In this document: positions 1 through 12,213 of the stretch, piece after piece
How positions within the stretch are numbered: the first letter of the stretch is position 1
Layout: every line of letters starts with the position of its first letter
Source of the DNA: Lamellibrachia columna
Taxonomy: Eukaryota; Annelida; Polychaeta; Sabellida; Siboglinidae
DNA: 64,000 nucleotides
Direction of reading: 5' to 3'
Assembly: GCA_963662155.1 (NCBI GenBank)
Contig: OY759274.1
Span: 19,177,060-19,241,059, forward strand
Notes under the pieces: model-generated
Database searches by the model: none
The model's input: the letters and a program-made list of their open reading frames with translations, nothing else
What the model was told of the DNA's origin: nothing
Translations under genes and position numbers: made by a program

Positions 1-1000
1 TGTTGCATCGGTGGACCATTGCTTTTGACATTTTTGCTTATTCGATTGCTTGGAATATTGACTTTGTATTCTGCATTACACCTGTCACCAGTGAAATGAC
101 ATTTGGACAATAATCCACATATCATTGAACATTTGTTAAATAATGGACTCTTTGACCACATGTTGGACTATTATAGTATGCATGATGGTGTAAATTTGTC
201 ATTTCATTTGCCACTGGTTCTTACCTTCAATGGAGATGTTAATTACTTCCCATTATCATCCAGGGTTTATAGATTTGATTTAACAAGATGGCAAGTGAAC
301 ATGGAAGCCATTGGCTTATCAAGAGTCCAACAATGTTCATCTGCGTGTATGCCATGTAACCCGCCCTCCTATCGATCCCCAATCAAGACCTAAATATGAA
401 GAAGCTGTAGATTGTAACCTAAATCAATACAGTACGGTATTAGGAAAACTGATTGATGAACTATCTATTCCATGGCATTCTCTGAAATGTCTCGATACAA
501 ATTGTCCTAGTAGAATAACACATTGTAAAGATATCCAGCTTTTCCGGGACACCATACCATATACAGCAAAACAATGTAAGTCTAGCATAATAGCGGGTTG
601 CAATGAGCACATTACACCACACAGAGAAGCATAAATTTTCTGGGCTATTCTGGCATAATGTCTGGAAAGACTGTGGTTCTCCTCGCAATGCTGTTATTGC
701 TGATGTCATGTGTAGATCACGCTCTCGATACCACAGAGCTTTTTGTTTTGTTAAACATAATCAAAATAATGCTAAAAAAGAAAGTATGGCTACAACTTTA
801 CTTGGAAATTAAACTAAGGACTTCTGGAAAGAGGTGGGTAAAGTCAATAAGACAAATACTATGTTACCCAACCTGGTTGATGATGTAAGAGGGGGCGAAA
901 ATATATCTAAACCCTGCTACTAAATATTACGAATTGTATAATTCATTAGCTTATAATGATGAGGATATGTCTTCATTGTTACAAAATATAGATGAGAACT
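1..1000 (+). pseudogene. Decayed LINE fragment (end of endonuclease to linker before reverse transcriptase)
   Basis: Broken reading frames resemble the stretch between the endonuclease and reverse transcriptase of invertebrate non-LTR retrotransposons. Around 105-270 the frame gives NNGLFDHMLDYYSMHDGVNL followed by an S-x-H-x-PLVL signature, which is the end of an endonuclease domain with the usual SDH changed to SFH. Around 385-600 comes the linker, and around 640-1000 a run matching KDFWKEVGKVNKTN and YYELYNSLAYNDEDM, seen in different frames. Stops and frame changes show it is dead. The element is interrupted at about 277-372 by a CR1 3' end in the other orientation. The left end lies outside the window and the right end is unclear. 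The LINE clade was not assigned. Confidence 0.6.
277..372 (-). mobile_element. 3' end of a CR1-like LINE inserted in the older LINE
   Basis: The sequence matches the reverse complement of the 3' end of the CR1 element at 17.7-21.1 kb, from the codons before the ORF2 stop (GGAGGGCGGG) through GAACATTGTTGGACTCT to the tail TTGTTAAATC. It is strongly 5'-truncated, as is usual for CR1. Part of the 3' UTR just before the tail is deleted relative to the other copies. The surrounding sequence on both sides looks like one older LINE, so this is a nested insertion. Confidence 0.75.
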
Positions 1001-1274
1001 ATTAAACAAAGTTTCATTTGCAAAGTATGTGTTGTATAATATAGAAAATACGTGTAGCACTTCATTTTTAGTCAAAGACGAATTGGTCTCATTGCTCTAT
1101 GTTTTATGTACCCAGTAAACATTGTTTTAACTGAATTGTAATTTTTTTTACACATTGTAGTACCAAAAATATATTACTAATAAACACAGTTGCCAATAAT
1201 TATTGCCGAGATGTGAAGAAATAAGAGCATTGTGAAGGAAGTCAACTCATCTGTTGTCAGACGCAGCTGTTGAC

Positions 1275-2615
1275 ATGAACACTCTGTCACTGGATGCAGC
1301 ACAGACCAAATACAACCTGCAGGTGACAAGTAACCATGGCAACGTGGTGGACACATTTACAAAGGCGTTGCTTCAGGACCTCAAGTTTGTGTCTTCGGAC
1401 AGTTATCACTGCCACATGTGTCTCTTGGCTGGTCCTCTGTACCTGATGCGAGTCTCTAGCGTGGAGGTCACCTCTGGCGTGGAGGTCACCTTTCGACACA
1501 TGGATGTGGTCGTCTATACAAGGTAGGTTGTTGTTGATTTATATCGTATCTTTAGTCAGCAAGGTATGCAGTTGGTTAGACTGTAAGTAAATGTACTGGA
1601 AAGGCAGATTTAAATCCATGCAAGATTCTCTCCAATTATCAATTATTTTCTACATCCATAACTGGAACAAACATGTTTTAGTTTACCCACATTAGTTATA
1701 ATTACTTTTACCATTGGCATTAAAGTAAATAATTTGTTTGCATTATTTAAAAGTGAAGGTTAAAATTGTACAACGTTAATATTTCAAAGTAGGTTGACAC
1801 TGTCCTTGGCAACCAAAGCATGGACAGAGAAGACCAGGAAGACTATAGTTACCTTATCCAACCAGGAAGACTATAGTTACCTTATCCAACCACGAAGACT
1901 ATAGTTACCTTATCCAACCAGGAAGACTGTAGTTACTTTATCCAAAACTACTCGCCTCTGAATTTGGGAAAACCGTTACTGAACTTGAAAAAATAATGCA
2001 GGACAGACACAAATGAAAAAGTATAGTGAACGGCATTCGTGGGACCTGATGACTAGATCATTTCAGATGACTGTTAAAAAAGAAACTGTTAAAATGTGTC
2101 CAATCTACATTGTTACTCATTTTTGTTTGCACATGACAAAATGTAGCTGCATTGTGTTAAACCATTGCTTTTGTTTATTTTTCAGAGACGAACCACAGCT
2201 GTTGCTGTTTCTGCACGCCATCTTGGCTGTGCTGCCTGATGACATCAAAATCACGGCAGCCAATCAGACAAGTCGTGTCAGTGCAGCCATTGATGACGTC
2301 ATGGCGGCGATACGCTCTGAGATGGCATATTGCTGCCGAGAATTACAGTCGTTGATTGTGGACGCTGAGTCAATCGTGGTCACTGAGCCTGATTCAGGAT
2401 CATCATTGGATCAACCGCAGCGGCGGGATCATGAACAAAGCGTTGATTTGACAAGGGAAGAATTTGCCACTATTCAGAGGCAAGTCCGGCGTAGGGAGGA
2501 TGCGAAGTGTGATGAGAAGAGGTTTAAGGCGTTTAGGAATGAGCTGAACCTGCTGGGGAGAGACACAGACACTGCACTGGTGGTGCTCGCCTCCAGCCGG
2601 GACTGCCGACTGTAG
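1275..2615 (+). CDS. Hypothetical two-exon gene, function not recognised
   Basis: Exon 1 is open from an in-frame stop at 1233; the first ATG is 1275 (MNTLSLDAAQ). It ends at 1522 in the donor ACAAG|GTAGGT. Exon 2 starts at 2186 after a pyrimidine-rich TTTGTTTATTTTTCAG acceptor and ends with TAG at 2613-2615. The joined phase is exact (AG|A gives Arg) and yields about 225 residues. Exon 2 begins DEPQLLLFLHAILAVLPDDI, continues with a charged helical stretch, and ends in an Arg/Lys/Glu-rich part. No signal peptide or membrane segment is evident. I do not recognise the family. Exon 1 could instead be an internal exon, with the true start further upstream beyond the LINE relic. Support is the matching splice phase, codon-like composition and a downstream AATAAA at 3590. 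Confidence 0.55.
1834..1945. repeat. Minisatellite, 28-bp unit, 4 copies, in the intron of the hypothetical gene
   Basis: Copies begin at 1834, 1862, 1890 and 1918 with CCAGGAAGACTATAGTTACC or a one-base variant. The last copy is slightly diverged. Confidence 0.9.
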
Positions 2616-2660
2616 GGAGACTGCAGGTGTGGTGTGGCTGCAATGACAGCAGTGACAGGT

Positions 2661-3561
2661 CCACGTGTCCAGCCTAGTTCACACGTGTTGGATGCACCCG
2701 CACGTGTCCAGCCTAGTTCACACGTGTTGGATGCACCCGCACATGTCTAACCTAGATCACACGTGTTGGATGCACCCGCACGTGTCCAGCCTAGTTCACA
2801 CGTGTTGAAGCACCTGCATGTGTCTAACCTAGATCACACGTGTTGGATGCACCTGCACGTGTCCAGCCTAGTTTACATGTGTTGGATACACCTGCAAGTG
2901 TCCAGCCTAGATCACACGTGTTGGATGCACCCGCATGTGTCCAGCCTAGATCACATGTGTTGGATGCACCTGCACGTGTCCAACCTAGTTCACACGTGTT
3001 GGATGCACCTGCACGTGTTGGATGCACCTGCATGTGTCCAGCCTAGTTCACACGTGTTGGATGCACCTGCATGTGTCCAGCCTAGTTCACATGTATTGGA
3101 TGCACCTGCACGTGTCCAACCTAGTTCACACGTGTTGGATGCACCTGCACGTGTTGGATGCACCTGCATGTGTCCAGCCTAGTTCACACGTGTTGGATGC
3201 ACCTGCATGTGTCCAGCCTAGTTCACATGTATTGGATGCACCTGCATGTGTCCAGCCTAGTTCACACGTGTTGGATGCACCTGCACGTGTCCAGCCTAGT
3301 TCACACGTGTTGGATGCACCTGCACGTGTCCAGCCTAGTTCACACGTGTAGGATGCACCTGCACGTGTCCAGCCTAGATCACACGTGTTGGATGCACCCG
3401 CACGTGTCCAGCCTAGATCACACGTGTTGGATGCACCTGCATGTGTCCAGCCTAGTTCACATGTATTGGATGCACCTGCATGTATCCAGCCTAGTTCACA
3501 CGTGTTGGATGCACCTGCATGTGTCCAGCCTAGTTCACATATATTGGATGCACCTGCATGT
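2661..3561. repeat. Minisatellite, 39-bp unit, about 23 copies, rich in CACGTG
   Basis: The unit holds GTCCAGCCTAGTTCACACGT followed by GTTGGATGCACCTGC. Most copies carry one CACGTG inside TCACACGTGTTGG, and many carry a second in GCACGTGTCC. A few copies are shortened, such as the internal GCACGTGTTGGATGCACC duplications near 3010 and 3150. Because 39 is a multiple of three, several frames stay open, but this is a repeat artefact. The array starts 45 bp after the stop codon of the hypothetical gene, and the first AATAAA comes after it, so it may be transcribed as 3' UTR. Confidence 0.95.
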
Positions 3562-3589
3562 ATTTTGTGTAGAAATTATTTATATTCCC

Positions 3590-3595
3590 AATAAA
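3590..3595 (+). other. Candidate polyadenylation signal AATAAA
   Basis: This is the first AATAAA downstream of the stop at 2615. It lies just beyond the 39-bp array in TTCCCAATAAAAACC. If used, the mRNA would contain about 900 nt of minisatellite. Confidence 0.4.
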
Positions 3596-3599
3596 AACC

Positions 3600-4261
3600 G
3601 TTACAAACCAATTTCATAAGTGACGTCGGGTATTTTGGCCCTATAATCCACACCTTACATAATCATGCATTTTACTACTTTCAGTATCATTGGTTGTATA
3701 CCAACTAAGCGCCCATGTGGTAGTGCCCCACACTCCGATCACATCATTGTATCTTGAATATTATTTTCAATGATATCCTGTGTCCTGACGCATCATTCGT
3801 TCGTTTTCCCCGATGCATTTTAACTAGGTTCAACGGTGAATCACTGTATGTCTGCCAGAGTATGAAGTGCTGCTTCTTACAACACAATAAAAACATTTCT
3901 GTTGCGCAAAAATCCTCGGGAAGCTCAATCCCAGCAGCACGCCAACACAAAAGTGTTAGACAGTTTCTAATCACTAAGCAATTTCAGTTATGATCAGTTG
4001 GATTGTTACACTTCTTCTGCTTACAAATTTACCTCTGTGCAAAGTGGGGCGGGTCACATCATTTACAGCAACTACTCAAATAGCATTACACGGTTATAGC
4101 AAACTTATACACACGTTTCATGTAGTGACACAATGGTGAAAGAGCGTCGATCGCTGGCTGAACAATCGAGCTCAATGTGCCCCTTCCCAAGATGGACTAC
4201 TCTTGATGCAAGGCAAAATAGATTTACATTTTAAACTGATGGATGTTGACATCCGTGGTGC
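3600..4261. other. Intergenic, nothing recognised
   Basis: Short frames only, with no splice-consistent coding signal and no repeat I could recognise. Confidence 0.5.
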
Positions 4262-4650
4262 GCACCTGTGTTGTGTCGTGGTGTGTACCTGCGTTGTGTC
4301 GTGGTGTGTGTCTGCATCATGTTGTGGTGTGTGCCTGTGTTGAGTTGTGATGTGTGCCTGTGTTGTGTTGTGGTGTGTGCCTGTGATGTGTTATGGTGTG
4401 TGCCTGCATCGTGTCATGGTGTGTACCTGCATCGTGTCGTGGTGTATGTCTGCATCATGTTGTAGTGTGTGCCTGTGTTGAGTTGTGCTGTGTGCCTGTG
4501 TTGTGTTGTGGTGTGTGCCTGCGTTGTGTTGTGGTGTGTGCCTGTGTCGAGTCGTGATGTGTGCCTGCGTCGAGTCGTGGTGTGTGCCTGCGTCGAGTCG
4601 TGGTGTGTGCCTGCGTCGAGTCGTGATGTGGGCCTGCATCGTGTGTTGAC
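4262..4650. repeat. Minisatellite, 23-bp unit, about 17 copies
   Basis: The unit is built on GTGTGTGCCTGCGTCGAGTC with variants TGTGTTGTG and CATCGTGTC. The period is 23 bp, so a 23-residue period appears on the minus strand. It abuts the 12-bp array that follows. Confidence 0.9.
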
Positions 4651-4671
4651 CATTGCCACCTACGTACGGTA

Positions 4672-5612
4672 CACAGCAGTCTACACAACCATCTACACCA
4701 CCGTCTAAACCAACATCTACACAGTCGTCCACACAGTTGTCTCCACAACCGTCTACACAGTCACCTACACAACCGTCTACACAGTTGTCTACACAGTTGC
4801 CTACACAGCCATCTACACAGTCGTCCACACAGCCATCTACACAGTCGTCCACACAACAATCTACACAGTCGTCTATGCAGTCGTCTACACAGTTGTCCAC
4901 ACAGCAGTCTACACAGTCACCCACACAGCAGTCCACACAGCCATCCACACAGCCATCTACACAGTCATCTACACAGCAATCTACACAGCAGTCCACACAG
5001 CCGTCTACACAGCCATCTACACCACTGTCTACACAGCAGTCTACACAGCCATTTACACCACCGTCTACACAGCAATCTACACAGCTCTCTACACCACCGT
5101 CTACACAGCAGTCTACACAGCCATCTACACCACCGTCTACACAGTAGTCTACACAGCTGTCTACATCACCGTCTACACAGCAGTCTACACAGCCATCTAC
5201 ACCACTGTCTACACAGCAGTCTACACAGCCATTTACACCACTGTCTACACAGCAATCTACACAGCTCTCTACACCACCGTCTACATAGCAGTCAACACAG
5301 CCATCTACACCACCGTCTACACAGCAGTCTACACAGCTGTCTACACCACCATCTACACAGTAGTCTACACAGCCGTCTACACCTCCGTCTACACCTCCGT
5401 CTACACAGCAGTCTACACAGCCATCTACACCACCATCTACACAGCAGTCTACACAGCCGTCAGTCGTCCACACAACCATCTACACAGTCATCTACACAGT
5501 CGTCCACACAACCATCTATACAGTCGTCTACACAGTCGTCTACACAGTCATCTACACAGTCTACACAGCCGTCCACACAGCAGTCTACACAGTCATCCAC
5601 ACAGCCATCTAC
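4672..5612. repeat. Minisatellite, 12-bp unit (first part)
   Basis: The unit is TCTACACAGYCR or TCCACACARYMG. It is the same array as 6572-8033 and is split by a transposon insertion at 5613. Frames read as Thr/Gln/Ser/Pro repeats on the plus strand and as Cys-Val-Asp repeats on the minus strand; neither looks like a real protein. Confidence 0.95.
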
Positions 5613-6571
5613 TAGTGCCCTGCGCGGGCCGGGCTTTTGGTCCAAGACCGGCCCGGCCCGCGGGCTGCGGGCCGGGCCTCTACATAATTTTGCGGGCCGG
5701 GCCTACATACTGCGGGCCCGGGCCGGGCCTGGGCTGAAAACAATTTAAACACATCGGGCTTGGGCCGGGCCTGGGCCTAGTGTGAGCGGGCCGGGCCGGG
5801 CCTGGGCTGGGCCTGGACATAATACAAATATTCATACAAAACACTGATTATTACTTTATTTTTTTAAATAAAAACTGATTATAAATTGTAATTCCGTTTA
5901 ATGAATGCTTAACATTATTTCTTTAGTATTATATAGTTGCAAATTGAGATCTTGCATGGAATCTAATGACCCCATAAGTTCACTTGGCTGGAAGTAGCCA
6001 GCCCCAAATGTTTACTTAGAAATATTTGCAGAGGCAATCAAGCCATGATTAACCATCAACTTATCACCCTTTGACCCTACCAGTGGACATTCTATTGTCT
6101 AGGTCTTCCCTCCAAACATTGCCCACCTGAAAGACCTGCCCACTGCCAAGTACACACTAGGCCACTAGCCCACTATCCAGTACCAAACCCAGTTGGTAAT
6201 TGGTATTTCTCCCCAGTCCTAATTCATTCACACTTGTACTAATTCACACATGTCTGAACATGTCTGTCTCAGGCTAGTGACTGCAGGCCTGCTGGAAATG
6301 CCACTGGGTGTCAGTGCCAGTGGGTGACATTTAATTGAAATATCATATTAAATTATGTTAACTTAGTTGAGCTGATTCAATTAACAATATAAATTGGGAT
6401 TGTGGCTTGCATACATGGGTTAAGTCAGGGTTAGATAAACAAATATCCTACCCTAACAATAAACCAATACATTAAAGCCAAATATTATTGCGGGCTTGGG
6501 CCGGGCCTGGACTCTAACTGTTAATTGCGGGCCGGGCTTGGGATCAAATTCTAGGCCCGCGCAGGGCACTA
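5613..6571. mobile_element. Non-autonomous hAT-like DNA transposon inserted in the 12-bp array
   Basis: The ends are perfect 18-bp terminal inverted repeats, TAGTGCCCTGCGCGGGCC, at 5613-5630 and inverted at 6554-6571. They are flanked by an exact 8-bp target site duplication CCATCTAC at 5605-5612 and 6572-6579. An 8-bp duplication and TAG-type ends fit the hAT superfamily. The subterminal regions hold many GGGCCGGGCC-type motifs, a common arrangement for transposase-binding repeats. The element is 959 bp, and no transposase frame is visible. Its interior (about 5890-6476) is repeated inverted at 8377-8950. Confidence 0.85.
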
Positions 6572-8033
6572 CCATCTACACAGTCGTCTACACAGCCATC
6601 CACACAGCCATCTACACAGTCATGCACAGAGCAGTTTACACAGCCATCCACACAACAGTCTACACAGCCATCTACACATTCGTCCACACAGCCGTCTACA
6701 CAGTCGTCCACACAACAGTCTACACAGCCATCTACACAGTCGTCCACACAACAGTCTACACAGCCATCCACACAGCCATCTACACAGTCATCCACACAAC
6801 AGTCTACACAGCCATCCACACAGCAATCTACACAGTCGTCTACACAGCCATCCACACAGCCATCTACACAGTCGTCCACACAGCCATCCACACAACAGTC
6901 TACACAGCCATCCACACAGCCATCTACACAGTCGTCCACACAACAGTCTACACAGCCATCCACACAACAGTGTACACAGCCATCCACACAGCCATCTACA
7001 CAGTCATCCACACAACAGTCTACACAGCCATCCACTCAGCAATCTACACAGTCGTCTACACAGCCATCCACACAGCCATCTACACAGTCGTCCACACAGC
7101 CATCCACACAACAGTCTACACAGCCATCCACACAGCCATCTACACAGTCGTCCACACAACAGTCTACACAGCCATCCACACAACAGTCTACACAGCCATC
7201 CACACAGCCATCTACACAGTCGTCCACACAGCCGTCTACACAGTCATCCACACAACAGTCTACACAGCCATCCACACAGCCATCTACACAGTCTTCCACA
7301 CAACAGTCTACACAGCCATCCACACAGCCATCTACACAGTCATCCACACAACAGTCTACACAGCCATCCACTCAGCCATCTACACAGTCGTCTACACAGC
7401 CATCCACACAGCCATCTACACAGTCATCCACACAACAGTCTACACAGCCATCCACTCAGCCATCTACACAGTCGTCTACACAGCCATCCACACAGCCATC
7501 TACACAGTCGTCCACACAACAGTCTACACAGCCATCCACACAACAGTCTACACAGCCATCCACACAGCCATCCACACAGCCGTCTACACAGTCATCCACA
7601 CAACAGTCTACACAGCCGTCCACACAGCCATCTACACAGTCGTCTACACAGCCATCTACACAGTCGTCCACACAGCAGTCTACACAGCCATCCACACAAC
7701 AGTCTACACAGCCATCTACACATTTGTCTACACAGCCATCTACACAGTCGTCCACACAACAGTCTACACAGCCATCTACACAGTCGTCCACACAGCCGTC
7801 TACACAGTCGTCCACACAACAGTCTACACAGCCATCCACACAGCCATCTACACAGTCGTCCACACAGCCGTATACACAGTCGTCCACACAGCACTCTACG
7901 CAGCCATCTACACAGTCGCCCACACAACAGTCTACACAGCCATCTACACAGTCGTCCACACAGCCGTATACACAGTCGTCCACACAGCAGTCTACGCAGT
8001 CGTCCACACAGCCGTCTAAACAGCCATCCACAT
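6572..8033. repeat. Minisatellite, 12-bp unit (second part)
   Basis: This is the continuation of the array at 4672-5612, with alternating TCTACACAGCCA, TCCACACAACAG and TCTACACAGTCG variants grouped into longer, loosely repeated strings. The 507-codon open frame across it comes from the period being a multiple of three. Confidence 0.95.
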
Positions 8034-8950
8034 CCAGGCCCGACCCAGACCGTGAATGTTTGGCCCAGGCCCGGCTCGGCCCGCAAGTTTCAGGCCCAGG
8101 CCCGGCCCATACCCGCGGGCCAAAGATGGGTAAGCCCGCGGCCTGCTAAGTTTAGAGAAGATAAACCTATAATCTTATAACAAAGACGAAAAACAAATAA
8201 ACTGTAAAACAGACTTATTGTTTTATTAAATAAAAAAGGTCCATAGTGTGCTGGATGAGTTCTAAAAATTCAGCACCACCAACTTCTTCAAACGTACGAA
8301 TATCCTGAAGAAAAATAAAGAAAAACTTCTTAGTGTCATTACTATTAAATATGGTAACATGTGTTATATTTGGCGTTAATGTATTGGTTTATTGTTAGGG
8401 TAGGAGATTTATTTATCTAACCCTGACTTAACCCATATGCAAGACATAATCCCAATTTATATTGTTAATTGAATCAGCTCAACTAAGTTAACATAATTTA
8501 ATATGATATTTCAATTAAATGTCACCCACTGGCACTGACACCCAGTGGCATTTCCAGCAGGCCTGCAGTCACTAGCCTGAGACAGACAGGTTCAGACATG
8601 TGTGAATTAGTACAAGTGTGAATGAATTAGGACTGGGGAGAAATACCAATTACCAACTGGGTTGGGTACTGGGTAGTGGGCTAGTGGCCTAGTGTGCAGT
8701 GGGCAGGTCTTTCAGGTGGGCAATGTTTGGAGGGAAGACCTAGACAATAGAATGTCCACTGGTAGGGTCAAAGGGTGATAAGTTGATGGTTAATCATGGC
8801 TTGATTGCCTCTGCAAATATTTCTAAAGTAAACATTTGGGGCTGGCTACTTCCAGCCAAGTGAACTTATGGGGTCATTAGATTCCATGCAAGATCTCAAT
8901 TTGCAACTATATAATACTAAAGAAATAATGTTAAGCATTCATTAAACGGC
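8034..8950 (-). mobile_element. Truncated inverted copy of the hAT-like element
   Basis: Positions 8377-8950 are the inverted counterpart of 5890-6476 (shared: GTTAACTTAGTTGAGCTGAT, the CCACTGGGTGTCAGTG region, CTCAGGCTAGTGAC). Both true termini are missing. The left part, 8034-8150, holds GGCCCGGCCC-type subterminal motifs and joins the 12-bp array directly. The stretch 8150-8377 has no counterpart in the first copy, so this copy may keep internal sequence lost from the 959-bp element. Confidence 0.7.
8215..8304 (-). pseudogene. Possible 3' exon relic inside the truncated hAT copy
   Basis: On the minus strand a TTTTTCTTCAG acceptor is followed at 8304 by a 29-codon frame, DIRTFEEVGGAEFLELIQHT and so on, ending in TAA at 8217-8215. 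It lies in the part of the element absent from the short copy and could be the end of a lost transposase gene. No catalytic motif is visible, so the assignment is weak. Confidence 0.2.
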
Positions 8951-10261
<1,311 letters not shown>

Positions 10262-10558
10262 GTCACTCAACGTCTTCCGTGTCGACGCCTTCCGTAGCAA
10301 GGCCTTCCGTCTCGACGCCTTCCGTGTCAAGGCCTTCCGTGTCGACGCCTTCCGTAGCAAGGCCTTCCGTGTCGACGCCTACCGTGTCAAGGCCTTCCGT
10401 GTCGACGCCTTCCGTAGCAAGGCCTTCCGTGTCGACGCCTTCCGTGTTAAGGCCTTCCGTGTCGACGCCTTCGGTGTCGACGCTTCCCGTGTCAACGCCT
10501 TCCGTGTCGACGCCTCCAGTGTCAAAGCCTTCCGTGTCGACGCCTCACGCGTCAACGG
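10262..10558. repeat. Minisatellite, 15-bp unit in 30-bp dimers
   Basis: TTCCGTGTCGACGCC alternates with TTCCGTAGCAAGGCC or TTCCGTGTCAAGGCC, giving a 30-bp higher-order unit. The array then decays. Downstream, 10559-10804 shows nothing recognisable. Confidence 0.92.
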
Positions 10559-10804
10559 GCCGTGTGCAGCGAGTCGCCTTTGTTTAATTAGTCTCGTTGA
10601 AACGGGATGGAATTAATATATGTCATTGACAAGGTTGTTTGTTATGTAAATTCATCCAATCTCGGGGGTGAATGCAGATTTAAGCCTGAGGACGCGAGGT
10701 GGCCGCGTTGTAGTGATCAAATAGTATGGTGGTAAAAGTGAATGACGATGTCACGTGTGGCTGGGCCTACTACAAAAGAAATCATATTTATGAGCGAAGA
10801 TGTT

Positions 10805-10925
10805 CATCAGACTGGATGGTTCAAATGAGTAATACGTTTACCTATTTCATCAGACTGGATGGTTCAAATGAGTAATACGTTTACCTATTTCATCAGACTG
10901 GATGGTTCAAATTAGTAATATGTCT
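10805..10925. repeat. Tandem repeat, 43-bp unit, nearly 3 copies
   Basis: Copies start at 10805, 10848 and 10891 with CATCAGACTGGATGGTTCAA. The third is incomplete. Confidence 0.9.
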
Positions 10926-10989
10926 ACTCATTTTACAGTCAGTTTACCTTTTTACATATTAATGTTTGTCAAGAACCACAAATATCAAA

Positions 10990-11520
10990 ACAACCCGGAG
11001 GCACCCAACACACTGCCAGTGTAGGAGCCTCGCATCTGTCAGACAAACCCACGTTTTATGGGTTTTTGTGTATGTCCAACGCACGCAACGCACGCAACGC
11101 ACGCAACGCACGCAACGCACGCAACGCACGCAACGCACGCAACGCACGCAACGCACGCAACGCACGCAACGCACGCAACGCACGCAACGCACGCAACGCA
11201 CGCAACGCACGCAACGTGTTTGGAGTTACCGGGTATCAAGTCACACTCATTAGGTAACCAAGAGTAACCAAGGGTATGCCTATCTATTTTTACACCCCTC
11301 TTTTCAGAGTAACTTTTTTATGTAACTTAATGAGTGTTGTTAACATTAATCTATAAATAAAATGTGTTAGTGAATTATCATGTCACATATCATGGAATAT
11401 CGTATATTTTACTATATATTTTGTATAGATTTGTTTTGACTCCATCTTGAAGTGGATATAATTTTGACAGATGTCTAAAACTTGTTTAGGACTGTCAGGT
11501 CAATTCGGTATACTGACCAT
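10990..11520 (+). mobile_element. Copy of a dispersed repeat family with an internal 9-bp array
   Basis: It shares CCACGTTTTATGGG and CCAACGCACGCAACG with 61925-62010 (opposite strand). It shares GTGAATTA, the CATATTTTAC region, ATTTTGACAG, GTCTAAAA and GTTTAGG, in order, with 63430-63575. The three are diverged copies of one unnamed interspersed element. In this copy a CGCACGCAA motif is expanded about 15 times at 11082-11214. Confidence 0.6.
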
Positions 11521-11549
11521 GTGTTGATCAATACTATAGAGGTTGACAC

Positions 11550-11830
11550 ACAGTGTCTCCAGGTTGACACACAGTGTCCCCAGGTTGACACACAGAGTGT
11601 CAACAGGTTGACACACAGAGTGTCCCCAAGTTGACACACAGAGTGTCACCAGGTTGAAACACACAACGTGTCACCAGGTTGAAACACCGAATGTTCCCAG
11701 GTTGGCACACATAGTGTCACCAGGTTGATACACATTGTTCCCAGGTTGACACACAGAGTGTCACCAGGTTGACAGACAGAGTGTCAGGTTCACACACACG
11801 CGCGCGCGAGCACGCACGCACGCGCACGCA

Positions 11831-11862
<32 letters not shown>
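11550..11862. repeat. Minisatellite, about 24 bp, followed by CA/CG microsatellite
   Basis: 11550-11792 repeats CCAGGTTGACACACAGAGTG with length variation. 11795-11862 is alternating purine-pyrimidine CA, CG and ACGC, a Z-DNA-prone sequence. The region ends about 180 bp before the first TATA-like site of the heat shock gene. Confidence 0.85.
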
Positions 11863-12044
11863 ATATTATACGTAAACCCCCATTCGGTTTTCGTCGCCTT
11901 TCTCCACAACACCTTAATCAGACTGCGCCATAGAGTAAGTATAAGGCTCGTTAGTAACTGTCGTGGACTGGCAAACCCGCCAGTACGTGATGCGCCCGTA
12001 CTTCAACAATGCACAACGTGCCATCGAGTACCGCCTCACAGCGC

Positions 12045-12186
12045 TATAAATAGCACTGGCGGCACTGCGCACGCGCACCGTGACGTCGGACGTCAACAAG
12101 CCTCGACGTAGCGCGTGCGTCGCCGACGTGGGCCGGTCGATGGCTATGGCGCTATAAAAGCCCGACTCCGCGGTTCTCGAAGATCA
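12045..12186 (+). promoter_or_regulatory. Putative core promoter of small heat shock gene 1
   Basis: Two TATA-like sites share the context GCGCTATAAA, at 12045-12052 and 12152-12159. The second is about 60 bp before the ATG and is the better candidate. TTCTCGAAGATCA at 12174-12186 contains two correct half-sites of a heat shock element (TTCnnGAA) and a degenerate third, in what would be the 5' UTR. A partial CRE, TGACGTCGGACGTCA, is near 12080. Function is inferred only from motifs and position. Confidence 0.5.
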
Positions 12187-12213
12187 CGAAATCGTGTAGC
12201 AGAACAGAACGAA

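Noticed and set aside
6496..8031. 507-codon Thr/Ile/Val/Tyr-rich frame and Cys-Val-Asp-rich minus-strand frames
   Set aside because: The 12-bp unit is a multiple of three, so every frame without a stop in one unit stays open. The minus-strand Cys-rich frames are the same artefact, not metallothioneins.
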